Below are positions 44,549 through 53,767 of a stretch of 64,000 bases of DNA, in pieces. The stretch spans positions 16,673 through 80,672 of the forward strand of contig JAOAPR010000041.1 of assembly GCA_025463005.1 (NCBI GenBank), given 5' to 3'. This DNA comes from Bryobacterales bacterium (GTDB taxonomy: Bacteria; Acidobacteriota; Terriglobia; Bryobacterales; Bryobacteraceae). The notes below the pieces were generated by a model. The model ran no database searches. It was given only the letters and a program-made list of their open reading frames with translations, and was not told the origin of the DNA. Made by a program: the position numbers and the translations under genes. Within the stretch, counting starts at the first letter, position 1, and every line of letters begins with the position of its first letter.

Positions 44549-47500
44549 TTAGAATTGCAGCCGGCCGACCAGCAAACCGGACCGCTCGCCGATCACGGCA
44601 TTTGGCCCGAGCGTTTGGACCGCCCCGAAACCGGAGTTGTTCACCCGCAATCCATTCGCCGTGGTGGTCGCGATGGCAGAGGTGTAATTACCTTGAGCCC
44701 CGCCCGTACCAAAGAACGGATTCGGGACCTGCGCCCGATTAAGAGGGTTGGTGAATTCGACGCGAGCCGAGAAGGTGATGCTTTCCTTGATGCGGAAGAT
44801 CCGGCCAAAGCTGAAGCTTTCTCTTGGAACGCGCCGGAACCGGTAGTCGTCATAGTACGCCGCCGAGGGGCTGAAGGTTCCTGGAGTCGGATCCTTCCAC
44901 GCCGCTGGATTCAGTACCTGCGTTTGAGCGGGATCGAAGCAATGGCAGTTCAGGTCCTGCAGGAACAAAGGGACGCCCGGGATGCGTTCGGCCCGGGTGC
45001 CCCGCAGGAACGAGGTAAGGAGGTTGCTGCTCGACTGGGCGGTGGTGGGGACCTGGATCGGCAGACCGCTGGCGTATTGCATGGATGTCGCAAAGTTCCA
45101 GTCGGCTACCGCGTATCGGAGCCATTTGTTCGAGCCCAACTTCGGCAGCGTGTAGTTCAGGGCGAGAATGCTGACCAACGGGCGTGAAAAGCTGGAGAGC
45201 TGCTTGTTGGTGTTGCGATTGAGAATGTCGTTAATCTGGCCGCCGCCGCCATCGTTGTCCGCGCCCAACTGGAGCTCCTTGGCCCAGGTGAACGTGTAGC
45301 TGGCGTCCAGACCGTGGGAGAAGCGCTTGGTCGCCTTCGCCTGGAGCGAATCGTACCAAGTGTTGCCCAGCGGACCAGCGCCTTGCAGATTCCCGAACTG
45401 CGGGAACGGACGCAAAGCCTGAGCCACACTGTTGGCGGGCGAGAATCCCGCGTAGGGCAATTTGCCCTGGAAGCGCCCGGCCGCGGCGGATCCAACCTGC
45501 GCTGAAAGAATGGCGCGGTCGGCAGCATTGGTGATATCCAGCCCGTACTGCGATTTCAGGAAGTCTTGCGAATACACATTGAGGTTCGTGAGTGTATTCG
45601 TCCTCCACCAAGCACCGCGATTCGCGACATAGGAGACGTCGATCGCCAGATTTCTATAAATTTCGCGCTGGACTCCGACGCTCCATTGCAACTGGCGGGC
45701 TGGGCGACCGCTGTTCTGGTCGAACACGAGGGGCGCTCCCGAGATCGTTCCAGGAGCCGGGAACAGGCCCGGGCGAATGTCCGGCCAGACCGGCTGAAAC
45801 GGCGTTGTGACCCCGTTCACAGTGTTCGTGAATCCGCCGCTCAGAATCATCGCGGGATCGGCCACGCCAGGGGCGTTCACAGTCTGGTTCGCACCAGGTG
45901 CGCCTGCATAGCGCCCTCCAGTATAAGGCGCATATGTAATACCGATGCCGCCGCGCAGCACGGTCTTCGGATTGAGCTGGTAAGCAACTCCGAAACGCGG
46001 ACCGAACGCGAGTGGATAATTGTTCGCCAGATTGCATCCGCAGTGCCCCGGTCCGTCGCCTTCAAAGATGGAAGCGCCCGGATGACCGCCCGCTGTAGGA
46101 TTCGCCACGGTAGGCGAAAATCCCGGTGCGCGGCCGTACTGCTCCTTGGCATAGGTGGAGAAGTCGTATCGCAAGCCATAATCGAGAGTCAGCTTGCGAG
46201 TCACCTTCCAGGTGTCCTGCGCGAAGAAACTCAGATAGAGTCTCCCTCCACGAAATGCGGAGAGCGGTGAAAGCTGGTAGCTGGTGACGCGGCCCAACAT
46301 CAGACTCGCGAGCGGGAATCCGACGGTGCCGCCGGAAAGGCTCACGCCGGCATCTGAAAACCAAGGGTTCCCAGTCTGTTCGGCGTTGATGACGAAGTTT
46401 CCGGTGGTGTTGGAATACGTGTAATCGATGAATCCGTCCGTGCGTCCTTCGCCACCGAATTTATAGGTGTGGTTGCCCTTCACCCAGGAGACGCTGGCGT
46501 TGAAAGTCGGCTTGATCTCGATGGCGCGGACCTGTCCCGCGGCCGGGCCCATGATCGACATCCCGCCCTGGCTGTTAAGGCCGGTCATAGCTTGGCGTAC
46601 AGCGGCGATGGTATCTCCGCCGAAGACCGGAAACCGCGCGCCGTCCTTGGGACCAACGGGAGCGCCGGCGATGCCCAGTACACCTTGCAGATCGAAATCG
46701 GTGGTCGGGGCCTTGTCCTTAAAATCGTTGTGCAAGTAACCCGCACCCAGGTGCAGCAGGACGGTGGGCGCCAGCGTGTAATCGAAATTCACGCGCTGGG
46801 TTTGCGACTCGATGAAGGTACCGCGAGTGGCAGTGATAGGATCGGGCAAGCCATCCGATCCGCACAGGGGCGTGCAATACTGCACCGCCGTCGACGTGGT
46901 CGACCAATAGTAGGAAACCTTCGCCTTCGCGCTCAGCGAATGATCCAGCTTGAGAGCCGGGATGGGCGTCCTTCGGTCGGTGGCATACGGCCGATTAAAG
47001 TTATTGACCAGAGCGCTTGAAGTGGATCGGGGAATTAAGTTTAGAAGTTTTATCGCCGACGGATCAAACCGCGCGACGGGGATTATGTTTCCGACGAACG
47101 GCTGCCGGATGCGCCGGCCCTGGGCGTCGAGGGATTGCAGCAGCGGATCGAAAATCTGCCCGTCCCTGGCGGGTTGTCCCGACGAGTCCACCGGATTACC
47201 TGTGATCGGCTTGTTGCTTAAAGCCGTGGCAAAATTGCCCGCGCGATACGCGTCGGTAGGCACGGTAGGAAACTGATTCGAGATGATGCCCACTTCCCGG
47301 AACGTTTCATAGCTGAAGAAGAAGAACGTGCGATCGCGCCCGTTGTAGACTTTCGGGATTCGCACCGGCCCGCCCAGAGTGCCGCCCATATCATCGCGGC
47401 GCGTCTTGGGCCGATTGTGCGTGTAAGCCTGACTCGCGTTGTAGGCTTCGTTCGAGTTGTAATCGAACAGCGATCCGTGGAAGCTGTTGGTGCCGGACTT

Positions 47501-48226
47501 GACCGTATAGTTAAACACGCCCGCGCCAGCCTGCCCGAATTCGGCGGAGTAGTTGCTGGATTGAACCGCGAGCTCCTGCAGCGCTTCGACGCTTGGCTGG
47601 GTCTGAGCCTGGGAGAAGGTGACCACACCGTTGGTGACGTCCTGGCCTTCCACGCGCACCGATTCGGTGTTGCTGGGAGCTCCGTTAACCCGGATGTTCA
47701 GGTTCGGATCGAAATAGGTTCCCGGGGCAAGTGTGGACACCGCCATCGGATTCCGCACGCCGTGCGAGCTGGAAAAACCATTTCCGATGGGCAGCAGGCC
47801 GAGGTTCACCAGCCGGTCGCCCGTCACGTTCACGCTCACGTCGCCGCTTTCGGTCTTGAGCAGCGAAGTCTCGGCGTTGACCGTGACCGATTCGGTGGCG
47901 GAGCCAACCTCCAGAGTCGCGTCAATGCGCACAGTCTGCGTCGCCTGGACGGTCACATTCTGGCGGACGAACTTCTTGAAGCCCGCCACCCCGATGGTAA
48001 TTTCGTAGGTCCCGATCGGCATCTGCGGCAGCGTGTAATTGCCTGTGTCGCTGGTGGCTGCCTGGTAGACGGCTCCGGTCTGCGTATTCTTGACTTCGAT
48101 CGGAGCGCTTGCGACCACGGCGCCCGCCGGGTCGGATACTGTCCCTGTAATCGTGCCGCGGTCAGTTTGCCCAAAGGCAGCGAACGCACACACCCATAAC
48201 GTTACGAAAATACACAAAGAACGCAT
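44549..48226 (-). CDS. Oar-like TonB-dependent receptor, full length
   Basis: About 1225 aa from ATG 48226, which has AAGGGGGG 6 nt upstream. Signal peptide LWVCAFAAFGQ, then a carboxypeptidase-regulatory domain (TDRGTITGTVSDPAGAVV) at ~22-105, a plug with EALQELAVQSSNYSAEFGQ, and a long beta-barrel ending LLVGRLQF with terminal Phe. Paralog of the partial receptor at 1-1692 (nearly identical opening motif). Members take up oligosaccharides, proteins or degradation products; no SusD-like partner adjoins it. Expected outer membrane. Confidence 0.92.
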   Translation of the reverse strand: MRSLCIFVTLWVCAFAAFGQTDRGTITGTVSDPAGAVVASAPIEVKNTQTGAVYQAATSDTGNYTLPQMPIGTYEITIGVAGFKKFVRQNVTVQATQTVRIDATLEVGSATESVTVNAETSLLKTESGDVSVNVTGDRLVNLGLLPIGNGFSSSHGVRNPMAVSTLAPGTYFDPNLNIRVNGAPSNTESVRVEGQDVTNGVVTFSQAQTQPSVEALQELAVQSSNYSAEFGQAGAGVFNYTVKSGTNSFHGSLFDYNSNEAYNASQAYTHNRPKTRRDDMGGTLGGPVRIPKVYNGRDRTFFFFSYETFREVGIISNQFPTVPTDAYRAGNFATALSNKPITGNPVDSSGQPARDGQIFDPLLQSLDAQGRRIRQPFVGNIIPVARFDPSAIKLLNLIPRSTSSALVNNFNRPYATDRRTPIPALKLDHSLSAKAKVSYYWSTTSTAVQYCTPLCGSDGLPDPITATRGTFIESQTQRVNFDYTLAPTVLLHLGAGYLHNDFKDKAPTTDFDLQGVLGIAGAPVGPKDGARFPVFGGDTIAAVRQAMTGLNSQGGMSIMGPAAGQVRAIEIKPTFNASVSWVKGNHTYKFGGEGRTDGFIDYTYSNTTGNFVINAEQTGNPWFSDAGVSLSGGTVGFPLASLMLGRVTSYQLSPLSAFRGGRLYLSFFAQDTWKVTRKLTLDYGLRYDFSTYAKEQYGRAPGFSPTVANPTAGGHPGASIFEGDGPGHCGCNLANNYPLAFGPRFGVAYQLNPKTVLRGGIGITYAPYTGGRYAGAPGANQTVNAPGVADPAMILSGGFTNTVNGVTTPFQPVWPDIRPGLFPAPGTISGAPLVFDQNSGRPARQLQWSVGVQREIYRNLAIDVSYVANRGAWWRTNTLTNLNVYSQDFLKSQYGLDITNAADRAILSAQVGSAAAGRFQGKLPYAGFSPANSVAQALRPFPQFGNLQGAGPLGNTWYDSLQAKATKRFSHGLDASYTFTWAKELQLGADNDGGGGQINDILNRNTNKQLSSFSRPLVSILALNYTLPKLGSNKWLRYAVADWNFATSMQYASGLPIQVPTTAQSSSNLLTSFLRGTRAERIPGVPLFLQDLNCHCFDPAQTQVLNPAAWKDPTPGTFSPSAAYYDDYRFRRVPRESFSFGRIFRIKESITFSARVEFTNPLNRAQVPNPFFGTGGAQGNYTSAIATTTANGLRVNNSGFGAVQTLGPNAVIGERSGLLVGRLQF

Positions 48227-48287
48227 TGTTCCCCCCTTAGGTCCAATGTTCTGAGAGGCCCCCAAAACGGCCGTTACTTCTGGGGTG

Positions 48288-48317
48288 ATGTTACGCCCCC
48301 AAAGTAATGCCTGTCAA
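48288..48317 (-). promoter_or_regulatory. Promoter and possible operator of the receptor gene
   Basis: Minus strand: perfect -35 TTGACA (48317-48312), 18-bp spacer, -10 TAACAT (48293-48288). The -35 box is one side of an inverted repeat, TGTCA-AG-TGACA (48312-48323), which could be a repressor site. Another inverted repeat, CCCGAT-N9-ATCGGG, lies at 48349-48369. Confidence 0.5.
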
Positions 48318-48461
48318 GTGACAGAAAGTACTAACCACGGCTCTTTGACCCGATTTCCCGCAGATCGGGAACAAATGGGAGGGGGTTTCTCGCGGGCCCC
48401 CCTTGCTTTCCTGGCGCGGATCAACTAAACGTAGAGTCGGTTAAGAGGTCTGGGAGGTTCA

Positions 48462-48728
48462 ATGTTTAACGTACTCACCGTGACGTGGGCATCCGTAACC
48501 GTGGTCCTGGTAGGACTGCTGATCTATCGCGCATTGATCGGAATGCGGGAAGAGGACCAGCTATTTCTGGCATCCGGGGAAGAGCACATGGCGCGCGAGC
48601 AGCAGGTCCTGCAGGCGCGCATCGCTGCCGTGAACAAGTTCGCCGTGTGGCTGGGCATTCTGTCGGCCGTGCTCCTGCTCGGGGTGGCGGCGATGTGGGT
48701 CGCCGCTCAGCTCGGCACCCAGCGCTAG
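48462..48728 (+). CDS. Small two-helix membrane protein
   Basis: 88 aa with GGGAGGT before the ATG. Two hydrophobic helices (TVTWASVTVVLVGLLIYRAL and VWLGILSAVLLLGVAAMWVA) flank a charged loop (GMREEDQLFLASGEEHMAREQ). No family recognised. Located between a divergent receptor and the lipase-maturation-like gene. Confidence 0.7.
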   Translation: MFNVLTVTWASVTVVLVGLLIYRALIGMREEDQLFLASGEEHMAREQQVLQARIAAVNKFAVWLGILSAVLLLGVAAMWVAAQLGTQR

Positions 48729-48779
48729 GGTCCTCGTAACAGATCTTCGGATCGCGCTGGCTTAGTAGAATGAGGTGGC

Positions 48780-50576
48780 TTGAAGCCGCTTCTCATTTAC
48801 GACGGCCAGTGCGGTTTCTGCCGCATCTGGCTGGACTATTGGAAGCGGCTGACGGGCGATCGGATCGATTACGCTCCCTCGCAGGAGGTCGCCGGCCGCT
48901 TTCCGCAAATTCCTCCCGAAGCCTTCGCCGAAGCGGTTCAACTGGTCCGGCCCGACGGCTCCTTCGTCAGCGGCGCCCGCGCGGTGTTTGAAACGCTCGG
49001 CCGCGAGCGGATCTACGAGTCCTCCCCATGGATCGCGGCGTGCGCGGAAGCCGCCTATCGCTTCATCGCGCGTCGACGGGGTTTCTTTTACTGGCTGACG
49101 GTCCTGACCTTCGGGAAGCGCATTGAACCCGCTCGCTTCGCACTGACGCAGTGGGTCTTCCTGCGCTTGCTGGCCGCGATTTACCTGGTCGCCTTTGCGT
49201 CGCTGGCGGTGCAGGTGACCGGCCTGCTGGGCGAACACGGCATCTCCCCGGCGCACGATTTCTTCGATCGCATCGGCACAAATCTCGGCTGGATGCGCTT
49301 CTGGGCGGTGCCGAGCCTGTTCTGGTGGAACTCGACTGATGCTGTTCTCGCCGGTGCATGTTGGGCGGGTGTGGTGCTGGCGGCGATCCTGTTCGCCGGC
49401 TACCTGGAGCGCCTCGCACTGGTGCTGCTGTACGTGCTGTATCTTTCCTTCAGCTTGGCTGGTCAGGAGTTTCTGTCCTTCCAGTGGGACGCTTTACTGC
49501 TCGAAGCGGGATTCCTGGCGATATTCTTCGGCTACACCAGCGTCACGCAAAAGACGATCGCGTGGCTGTATCGCTGGCTGGCGTTCCGATTGTATTTCCT
49601 GTCGGGATTCGTGAAGCTGGCCAGTCACGATCCGACCTGGCGCAGCTTGAGCGCGCTCGATTTCCATTACTACACGCAGCCTCTGCCGACCATCCTGGCC
49701 TGGTACGCCGACAAGTTACCGCGCTGGTTCCACCACGCTTCCACTTTCGCGGTGCTGGCCATCGAACTAGGGGCGCCGTTCCTGATCTTCGCGCCGCGAC
49801 GAATCCGTTTTTTTGGCGCGGGATTGCTGCTTGGGCTGCAAGCCCTGATCTTCGCCACCGGAAACTACACGTTCTTCAACATTCTGACGGTGGCGATTAC
49901 CCTGTTCCTGTTCGACGACCAGGCGCTTCGCGGCATCGTTTGGACGCCCCGGCGGGTTCGGGGGTGGCTTATGGCTGAACCGGCACGATCCGGACGAATC
50001 GGCCGCCTTGGCGCCGCGGCGTTGACGCTACTGCTTCTGCCGCTCGGCCTGGCGCGGATCTACGAGAACGTGCCGCTGGCACCGCAGCTGCCCCAGCCGA
50101 TCGAAACCCTGGCGGGCTACGTCGCGCCCTTTCAGGTGGTCAATTCGTATGGATTGTTCGCGGTGATGACCACGACCAGGCTCGAGATCATCGTCGAAGG
50201 ATCAGACGACGGCCAACAGTGGCGGGCGTACGAGTTTCGCTACAAGCCGGGCGACGTGAACCGAGCGCCGCGCTGGGCCCAGCCCCATCAGCCGCGCCTG
50301 GACTGGCAGATGTGGTTCGCGGCTTTGGGCGATTACCGGAGCAACCCGTGGTTTGTGACGTTCCTCGAACGGTTGCTGGAAGGCTCGCCGGAAGTGCTGG
50401 CTCTGCTCGAAAAGAATCCGTTTCCGGATCACCCGCCCCGCTACGTGCGGGCGGTGACGTACGACTACCGATTCTCCACTTGGGACGAGCACCATGAAAC
50501 CCGCGCCTGGTGGCATCGCGAGCCGCAGGGCGAATATCTGCCAGCGATCGGATTGCGAACCACCGCTGCGCGATGA
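48780..50576 (+). CDS. DCC thioredoxin-like / lipase maturation factor fusion
   Basis: 598 aa, TTG start. Residues 1-110 form a DCC (DUF393) domain with DGQCGFC (C11, C14), a thiol-disulfide-type motif. Residues ~120-400 are polytopic membrane sequence with the lipase-maturation-factor core (FLSFQWDALLLEAGFLAIFF, WLAFRLYFLSGFVKLASHDP). The C-terminal domain includes WRAYEFRYKPGDVNRAP and RLDWQMWFAAL, diagnostic of LMF1-like proteins. In animals LMF1 helps fold lipases in the ER; bacterial function is unknown. The fusion suggests redox-assisted folding, which is inference. Confidence 0.85.
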   Translation: MKPLLIYDGQCGFCRIWLDYWKRLTGDRIDYAPSQEVAGRFPQIPPEAFAEAVQLVRPDGSFVSGARAVFETLGRERIYESSPWIAACAEAAYRFIARRRGFFYWLTVLTFGKRIEPARFALTQWVFLRLLAAIYLVAFASLAVQVTGLLGEHGISPAHDFFDRIGTNLGWMRFWAVPSLFWWNSTDAVLAGACWAGVVLAAILFAGYLERLALVLLYVLYLSFSLAGQEFLSFQWDALLLEAGFLAIFFGYTSVTQKTIAWLYRWLAFRLYFLSGFVKLASHDPTWRSLSALDFHYYTQPLPTILAWYADKLPRWFHHASTFAVLAIELGAPFLIFAPRRIRFFGAGLLLGLQALIFATGNYTFFNILTVAITLFLFDDQALRGIVWTPRRVRGWLMAEPARSGRIGRLGAAALTLLLLPLGLARIYENVPLAPQLPQPIETLAGYVAPFQVVNSYGLFAVMTTTRLEIIVEGSDDGQQWRAYEFRYKPGDVNRAPRWAQPHQPRLDWQMWFAALGDYRSNPWFVTFLERLLEGSPEVLALLEKNPFPDHPPRYVRAVTYDYRFSTWDEHHETRAWWHREPQGEYLPAIGLRTTAAR

Positions 50577-50598
50577 ATCATGTGATAGCTTCTGTTCC

Positions 50599-51045
50599 AT
50601 GCGAGCGACAATCGTACTTCTCCTGGCAGGCGTTGTGCTGGCGCAAGCTCCTCCCGGGCAGGCTCCGGCGGCCAAGGCGGTAGGGACCATGAGCGAGTTG
50701 ATGATCGACGTGATCTATCCGACCTCGAACGCGGTCTTCTACATTTTTCGCGAGCCGCCCAAGAACGAAGTGCAGTGGGACGAATTCAAGACCCAGGCTC
50801 TGACGCTGGCCGAATCGGCGAACCTGCTGATGATGCCGTCGCGCGCGCGCGATCAGGATAAATGGATGGTCGACGCGAAACTACTGTGGGAGGTCGGCAA
50901 CAAGGCTTACCGCCTGGCGCAAGCTAAGAACCTGGATGGGATTGTCGCTCTGAACGACGAATTGAACACGGCGTGCGTGCAGTGCCACATGGATTACCGC
51001 CCGGCCTACGGCCGCCGGAATACCGGCGCGAAGCAGCAAAAATAG
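50599..51045 (+). CDS. Exported C-terminal-heme cytochrome (class II-like)
   Basis: 148 aa from ATG 50599, signal peptide MRATIVLLLAGVVLAQ. The body is helical (MSELMIDVIYPTSNAVFYIF, WDEFKTQALTLAESANLLMM, LNDELNTACVQCHMDYRP) with one CVQCH heme site close to the C-terminus, as in cytochrome c'-type four-helix bundles. Located 61 bp ahead of the HD-protein gene, so it may open the oxidative operon. Confidence 0.78.
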   Translation: MRATIVLLLAGVVLAQAPPGQAPAAKAVGTMSELMIDVIYPTSNAVFYIFREPPKNEVQWDEFKTQALTLAESANLLMMPSRARDQDKWMVDAKLLWEVGNKAYRLAQAKNLDGIVALNDELNTACVQCHMDYRPAYGRRNTGAKQQK

Positions 51046-51106
51046 GCTTCTCCCGGACCCTTGACACCGGGATGCCTAAAGCCGATGCTGTATCGAGGAG
51101 CGACGC

Positions 51107-51949
51107 ATGAGCGGATTTTCGGAAATCGACCGAAGAACATTTTTTGCTGGCCTGGGCGGCGCTGCCGTACTGGCCGCCATGAGCTCAGAAGCTAAAGCTG
51201 ACGCGCTGGAAGACTTTCTGATGCAGCAGTTGAACGAGGGCGTCGCTGCGTCGCAGGGAGGCAGTGGAGCCAAGAAGAAGTTCCCGACCATGGCAGACGT
51301 CGAGGCGCAGATTGAGACTCGGCCTACCCGAAGAGGCGTGGGCAACCTGTTTGTCTCCAACTCCGGCAACGTGAAGAAGCTTCCGCCGATGCCGGCCAAG
51401 CCGACGCTGATCGACTTCTTTAACCTGCGGTTCGCCCAGACGTCCAATCACGTCCTCCAAAGCGCCAATCGCGCCGTGCAGAATCACATGACAGAGGAGA
51501 TCGTCCTCGCTTGCCTGCTCCACGACACCGTTCACGCGCTCATCAAGGTGGACCACGGCTGGTGGGGCGCCCAGCTTTACGAGCCCTACGTTTCTGAGAA
51601 AGTCAGCTTCGCGATCCGGCACCACCAGACGCTGCGCTTCTACGAGGACACCGCCGCCGGTTACATCTACCCGGATCTGTACCGCAACATGTTCGGCGAA
51701 GACTACAAGCCCGAACCCTACATCGAAGCCAACTACAAGTTCGTTCGGAATCACAAGTGGTACATGGAGCCGCGGCTGGTGACCGTCAACGATCTGTACG
51801 CGTTCGAACCGGGCGTCAATCCGAAGCTCGAGCAGTTCGTGGACATCATCGGCCGTAATTTCAAGCAGCCCAAGGAAGGGCTGGGATTCGACAACAGTCC
51901 GGTGGCGCACATGTGGCGTTCGATGGCGATGCCGGATCATCCCCTTTAA
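51107..51949 (+). CDS. Twin-arginine exported HD-domain protein, PhnZ/MIOX-like
   Basis: 280 aa. Tat-type signal DRRTFFAGLGGAAVLAA. The core aligns by eye with PhnZ-type HD oxygenases: H115 (SNHVLQS), HD dyad H139-D140 (LACLLHDTVHAL), H150 (VDHGWWGA), H172-H173 (IRHHQTLRFY) and D229 (RLVTVNDLYAFEPG, in place of RLRRWDDAAKVPG). This H-HD-H-H-D order is that of mixed-valent diiron oxygenases. The substrate Lys of PhnZ (HVQAKRY) is not kept. A phosphohydrolase cannot be excluded. An export signal on such an enzyme is unexpected. Precedes the DUF6152-like gene by 18 bp. Confidence 0.7.
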   Translation: MSGFSEIDRRTFFAGLGGAAVLAAMSSEAKADALEDFLMQQLNEGVAASQGGSGAKKKFPTMADVEAQIETRPTRRGVGNLFVSNSGNVKKLPPMPAKPTLIDFFNLRFAQTSNHVLQSANRAVQNHMTEEIVLACLLHDTVHALIKVDHGWWGAQLYEPYVSEKVSFAIRHHQTLRFYEDTAAGYIYPDLYRNMFGEDYKPEPYIEANYKFVRNHKWYMEPRLVTVNDLYAFEPGVNPKLEQFVDIIGRNFKQPKEGLGFDNSPVAHMWRSMAMPDHPL

Positions 51950-51967
51950 TCGGACAGGAGAACTCCT

Positions 51968-52351
51968 TTGAGATACAGAATCGCGGCAGTCCTTATTGTG
52001 GCCGGATCGCTGTGGGCGCATCATTCCACCAGCGCTGTATTCGATATGGGGAAGAAGGTCCAGGTGACGGGGACCCTGACCAAAGTCGAGTGGATCAACC
52101 CGCACATTTCAATTTTCATGGAAGCGAGGGGCGAGCACGGTGTGGACACCTGGCATTTTGAAGGCAGCCCGCCGGCCTGGTTCCGCAGGGTCGGAGTGAA
52201 TAAGAGCGACATCGCCAAGGCGCAAGGCCAGATGATCACGGTGGACGGCGTCCGCGCTAAAGACGGTTCGCTGTACGGGTATCTGCAAAAGATTACTTTC
52301 GCCGACGGAAGCACGCTCGAAACCGTCTCGGGCCAGATTCCTGAGCGCTAG
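51968..52351 (+). CDS. DUF6152-like exported protein, mature N-terminus His-His
   Basis: 127 aa, TTG start with CAGGAGA upstream. Signal peptide MRYRIAAVLIVAGSLWA followed by HHSTSAVFDMGKKV. The core GTLTKVEWINPHISIF, DTWHFEGSPPAW and a closing ITFADGS are shared with the paralog at 59439. Removal of the signal would leave two histidines at the amino terminus, as in copper-binding CopC and LPMO-like sites; whether metal is bound is unknown. Part of the 51107-55380 operon. Confidence 0.78.
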   Translation: MRYRIAAVLIVAGSLWAHHSTSAVFDMGKKVQVTGTLTKVEWINPHISIFMEARGEHGVDTWHFEGSPPAWFRRVGVNKSDIAKAQGQMITVDGVRAKDGSLYGYLQKITFADGSTLETVSGQIPER

Positions 52352-52368
52352 AAAAAGGAGAACAAGCC

Positions 52369-53187
52369 ATGAAGCTACGGTTCTTTGGTGCGACTGCGGC
52401 CGGACTCCTGCTGGTTGCTTTGGCAGGCGCACAGCAACAAACGGGATCTGCGCCGACAAAGGTAAAGCGCACTGCGGATGGGCACCCCGATCTGAGTGGG
52501 ATCTGGGCGTACGCCGTGGATTTGCCCGCAGGCGGGTTGAAGCGCGAAGTCAATGGGCAAGTCATCGTCAAGCAGGCGGACCTAAGCAATCGCCGGGCGC
52601 CGAAAGGCGAAGTGAAGGGCGCGCTGCCGTTCACCGCGGCTCCGGTCTACAAGCCCGAGTTTCAGGCCAAGGTGAAGGACTTGTTCGATCACGAAAGCAA
52701 GACTGATCCGGTGTTCTACTGCGGACGGCCGGGCGTGCCGCGCGTGGGACCGCCGCGCAAGATCGTTCAACTGCCAAACGAAATCATCTTCCTGTATGAA
52801 GACATGTCGGGCGACACGTATCGCGTAATTCCGACCGACGGCCGCGCGCATCGCGCCGAAGCCAATCCTGGCGCCTATGGCGACTCTATCGCGCACTGGG
52901 AAGGCGACGCGCTGGTGGTGGATGTAACGAACTTTGACGACAACACCTGGTTCGGAGAGGGCGGCTATTTCCATACCGACGCCATGCACGTGACCGAACG
53001 GCTGTGGCTGGATAACGGCAACCTGATATGGCAGGCCACCGTGGAAGACCCCAAGGTGCTGGCGACGCCCTGGACGATCACGCCCCGCGTCGTGAAGCCT
53101 TCCAACGAGCCACTGGAAGAGTCGGCGCGCTGTGTCGAACAAGACGGTCATCGGCTGCTAAACGACGATCATCACGGGCAGCGGTAA
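52369..53187 (+). CDS. PDLSGIW-family exported protein
   Basis: 272 aa, signal peptide LLLVALAGAQQ, AAGGAG Shine-Dalgarno. Family marks: DGHPDLSGIWAY near the mature start, VFYCGRPGVPRVGPPRKIVQ, a Cys-containing segment, YRVIPTDGRAHR, then GDSIAHWEGDALVVDVTNF and MHVTERLWLDNG. The closing LLNDDHHGQR suggests the C-terminus is complete. Function of the family is not known to me; it is greatly expanded in acidobacteria and often sits beside cytochromes and PQQ enzymes, as here. Confidence 0.75.
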   Translation: MKLRFFGATAAGLLLVALAGAQQQTGSAPTKVKRTADGHPDLSGIWAYAVDLPAGGLKREVNGQVIVKQADLSNRRAPKGEVKGALPFTAAPVYKPEFQAKVKDLFDHESKTDPVFYCGRPGVPRVGPPRKIVQLPNEIIFLYEDMSGDTYRVIPTDGRAHRAEANPGAYGDSIAHWEGDALVVDVTNFDDNTWFGEGGYFHTDAMHVTERLWLDNGNLIWQATVEDPKVLATPWTITPRVVKPSNEPLEESARCVEQDGHRLLNDDHHGQR

Positions 53188-53194
53188 ATATCTC

Positions 53195-53767
53195 ATGAGT
53201 GCGATCAGACTTGGCGTCGCGGCCATGATCACCATGGCTTCCGGCGCGCTAGGGATTCTCTTGCTTGGGCAGTCACCCGCGGGCGACCCCGCGCGGGGCA
53301 AGGCCGTCTATGAAGGCAAGGGCGATTGCCAGAGCTGCCATCGTATCAATGGGGTTGGCTCGCGGCTGGGTCCTGATTTGAGCGATATCGGTGTTCCGCG
53401 AGGCGGCGGCCGCGGCGGGAAGCAGGCGGCTCCTGGGGCTGCACCGGCCGAGGCTCCGAGCGTGAACCTCGCGGCGCTCGAAACTTCGATCATCGATCCC
53501 GATGCTGAGGTGACTCCGGCGAATCGCCTGGTCCGCATAGTGACCAAGGATGGAAAGAGCGTCACGGGCCGGCTGCTCAATCACGATAACTTCACCGTGC
53601 AGTTTATCGATCCGGAGGGTAAGCTGCGATCGTACATGAAAGCGGATCTGCGGGAATCGACGGTGCTGACCAAGGGCCTGATGCCTTCCTATAAAGATCG
53701 GTTCAGCTCGCAGGAAGTCGCAGACGTGGTGGCTTACCTCGCGACGCTGAAAGGACCGGGCAAATGA
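53195..53767 (+). CDS. Mono-heme c-type cytochrome
   Basis: 190 aa, N-terminal hydrophobic export signal (MITMASGALGILLLGQS). One heme site CQSCHRINGVGSRLGPDL, a Gly/Ala/Pro-rich insert, and a second beta-like part (LVRIVTKDGKSVTGRLLNHD, VLTKGLMPSY) with the usual C-terminal cytochrome helix SSQEVADVVAYLATLK. The stop overlaps the PQQ-dehydrogenase start by 4 bp (ATGA), so it is the probable electron acceptor of that enzyme. Confidence 0.87.
   Translation: MSAIRLGVAAMITMASGALGILLLGQSPAGDPARGKAVYEGKGDCQSCHRINGVGSRLGPDLSDIGVPRGGGRGGKQAAPGAAPAEAPSVNLAALETSIIDPDAEVTPANRLVRIVTKDGKSVTGRLLNHDNFTVQFIDPEGKLRSYMKADLRESTVLTKGLMPSYKDRFSSQEVADVVAYLATLKGPGK

Noticed and set aside
51061..51066. A perfect TTGACA before the HD-protein gene
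   Set aside because: No acceptable -10 hexamer lies 16-19 bp downstream, so I do not call a promoter.
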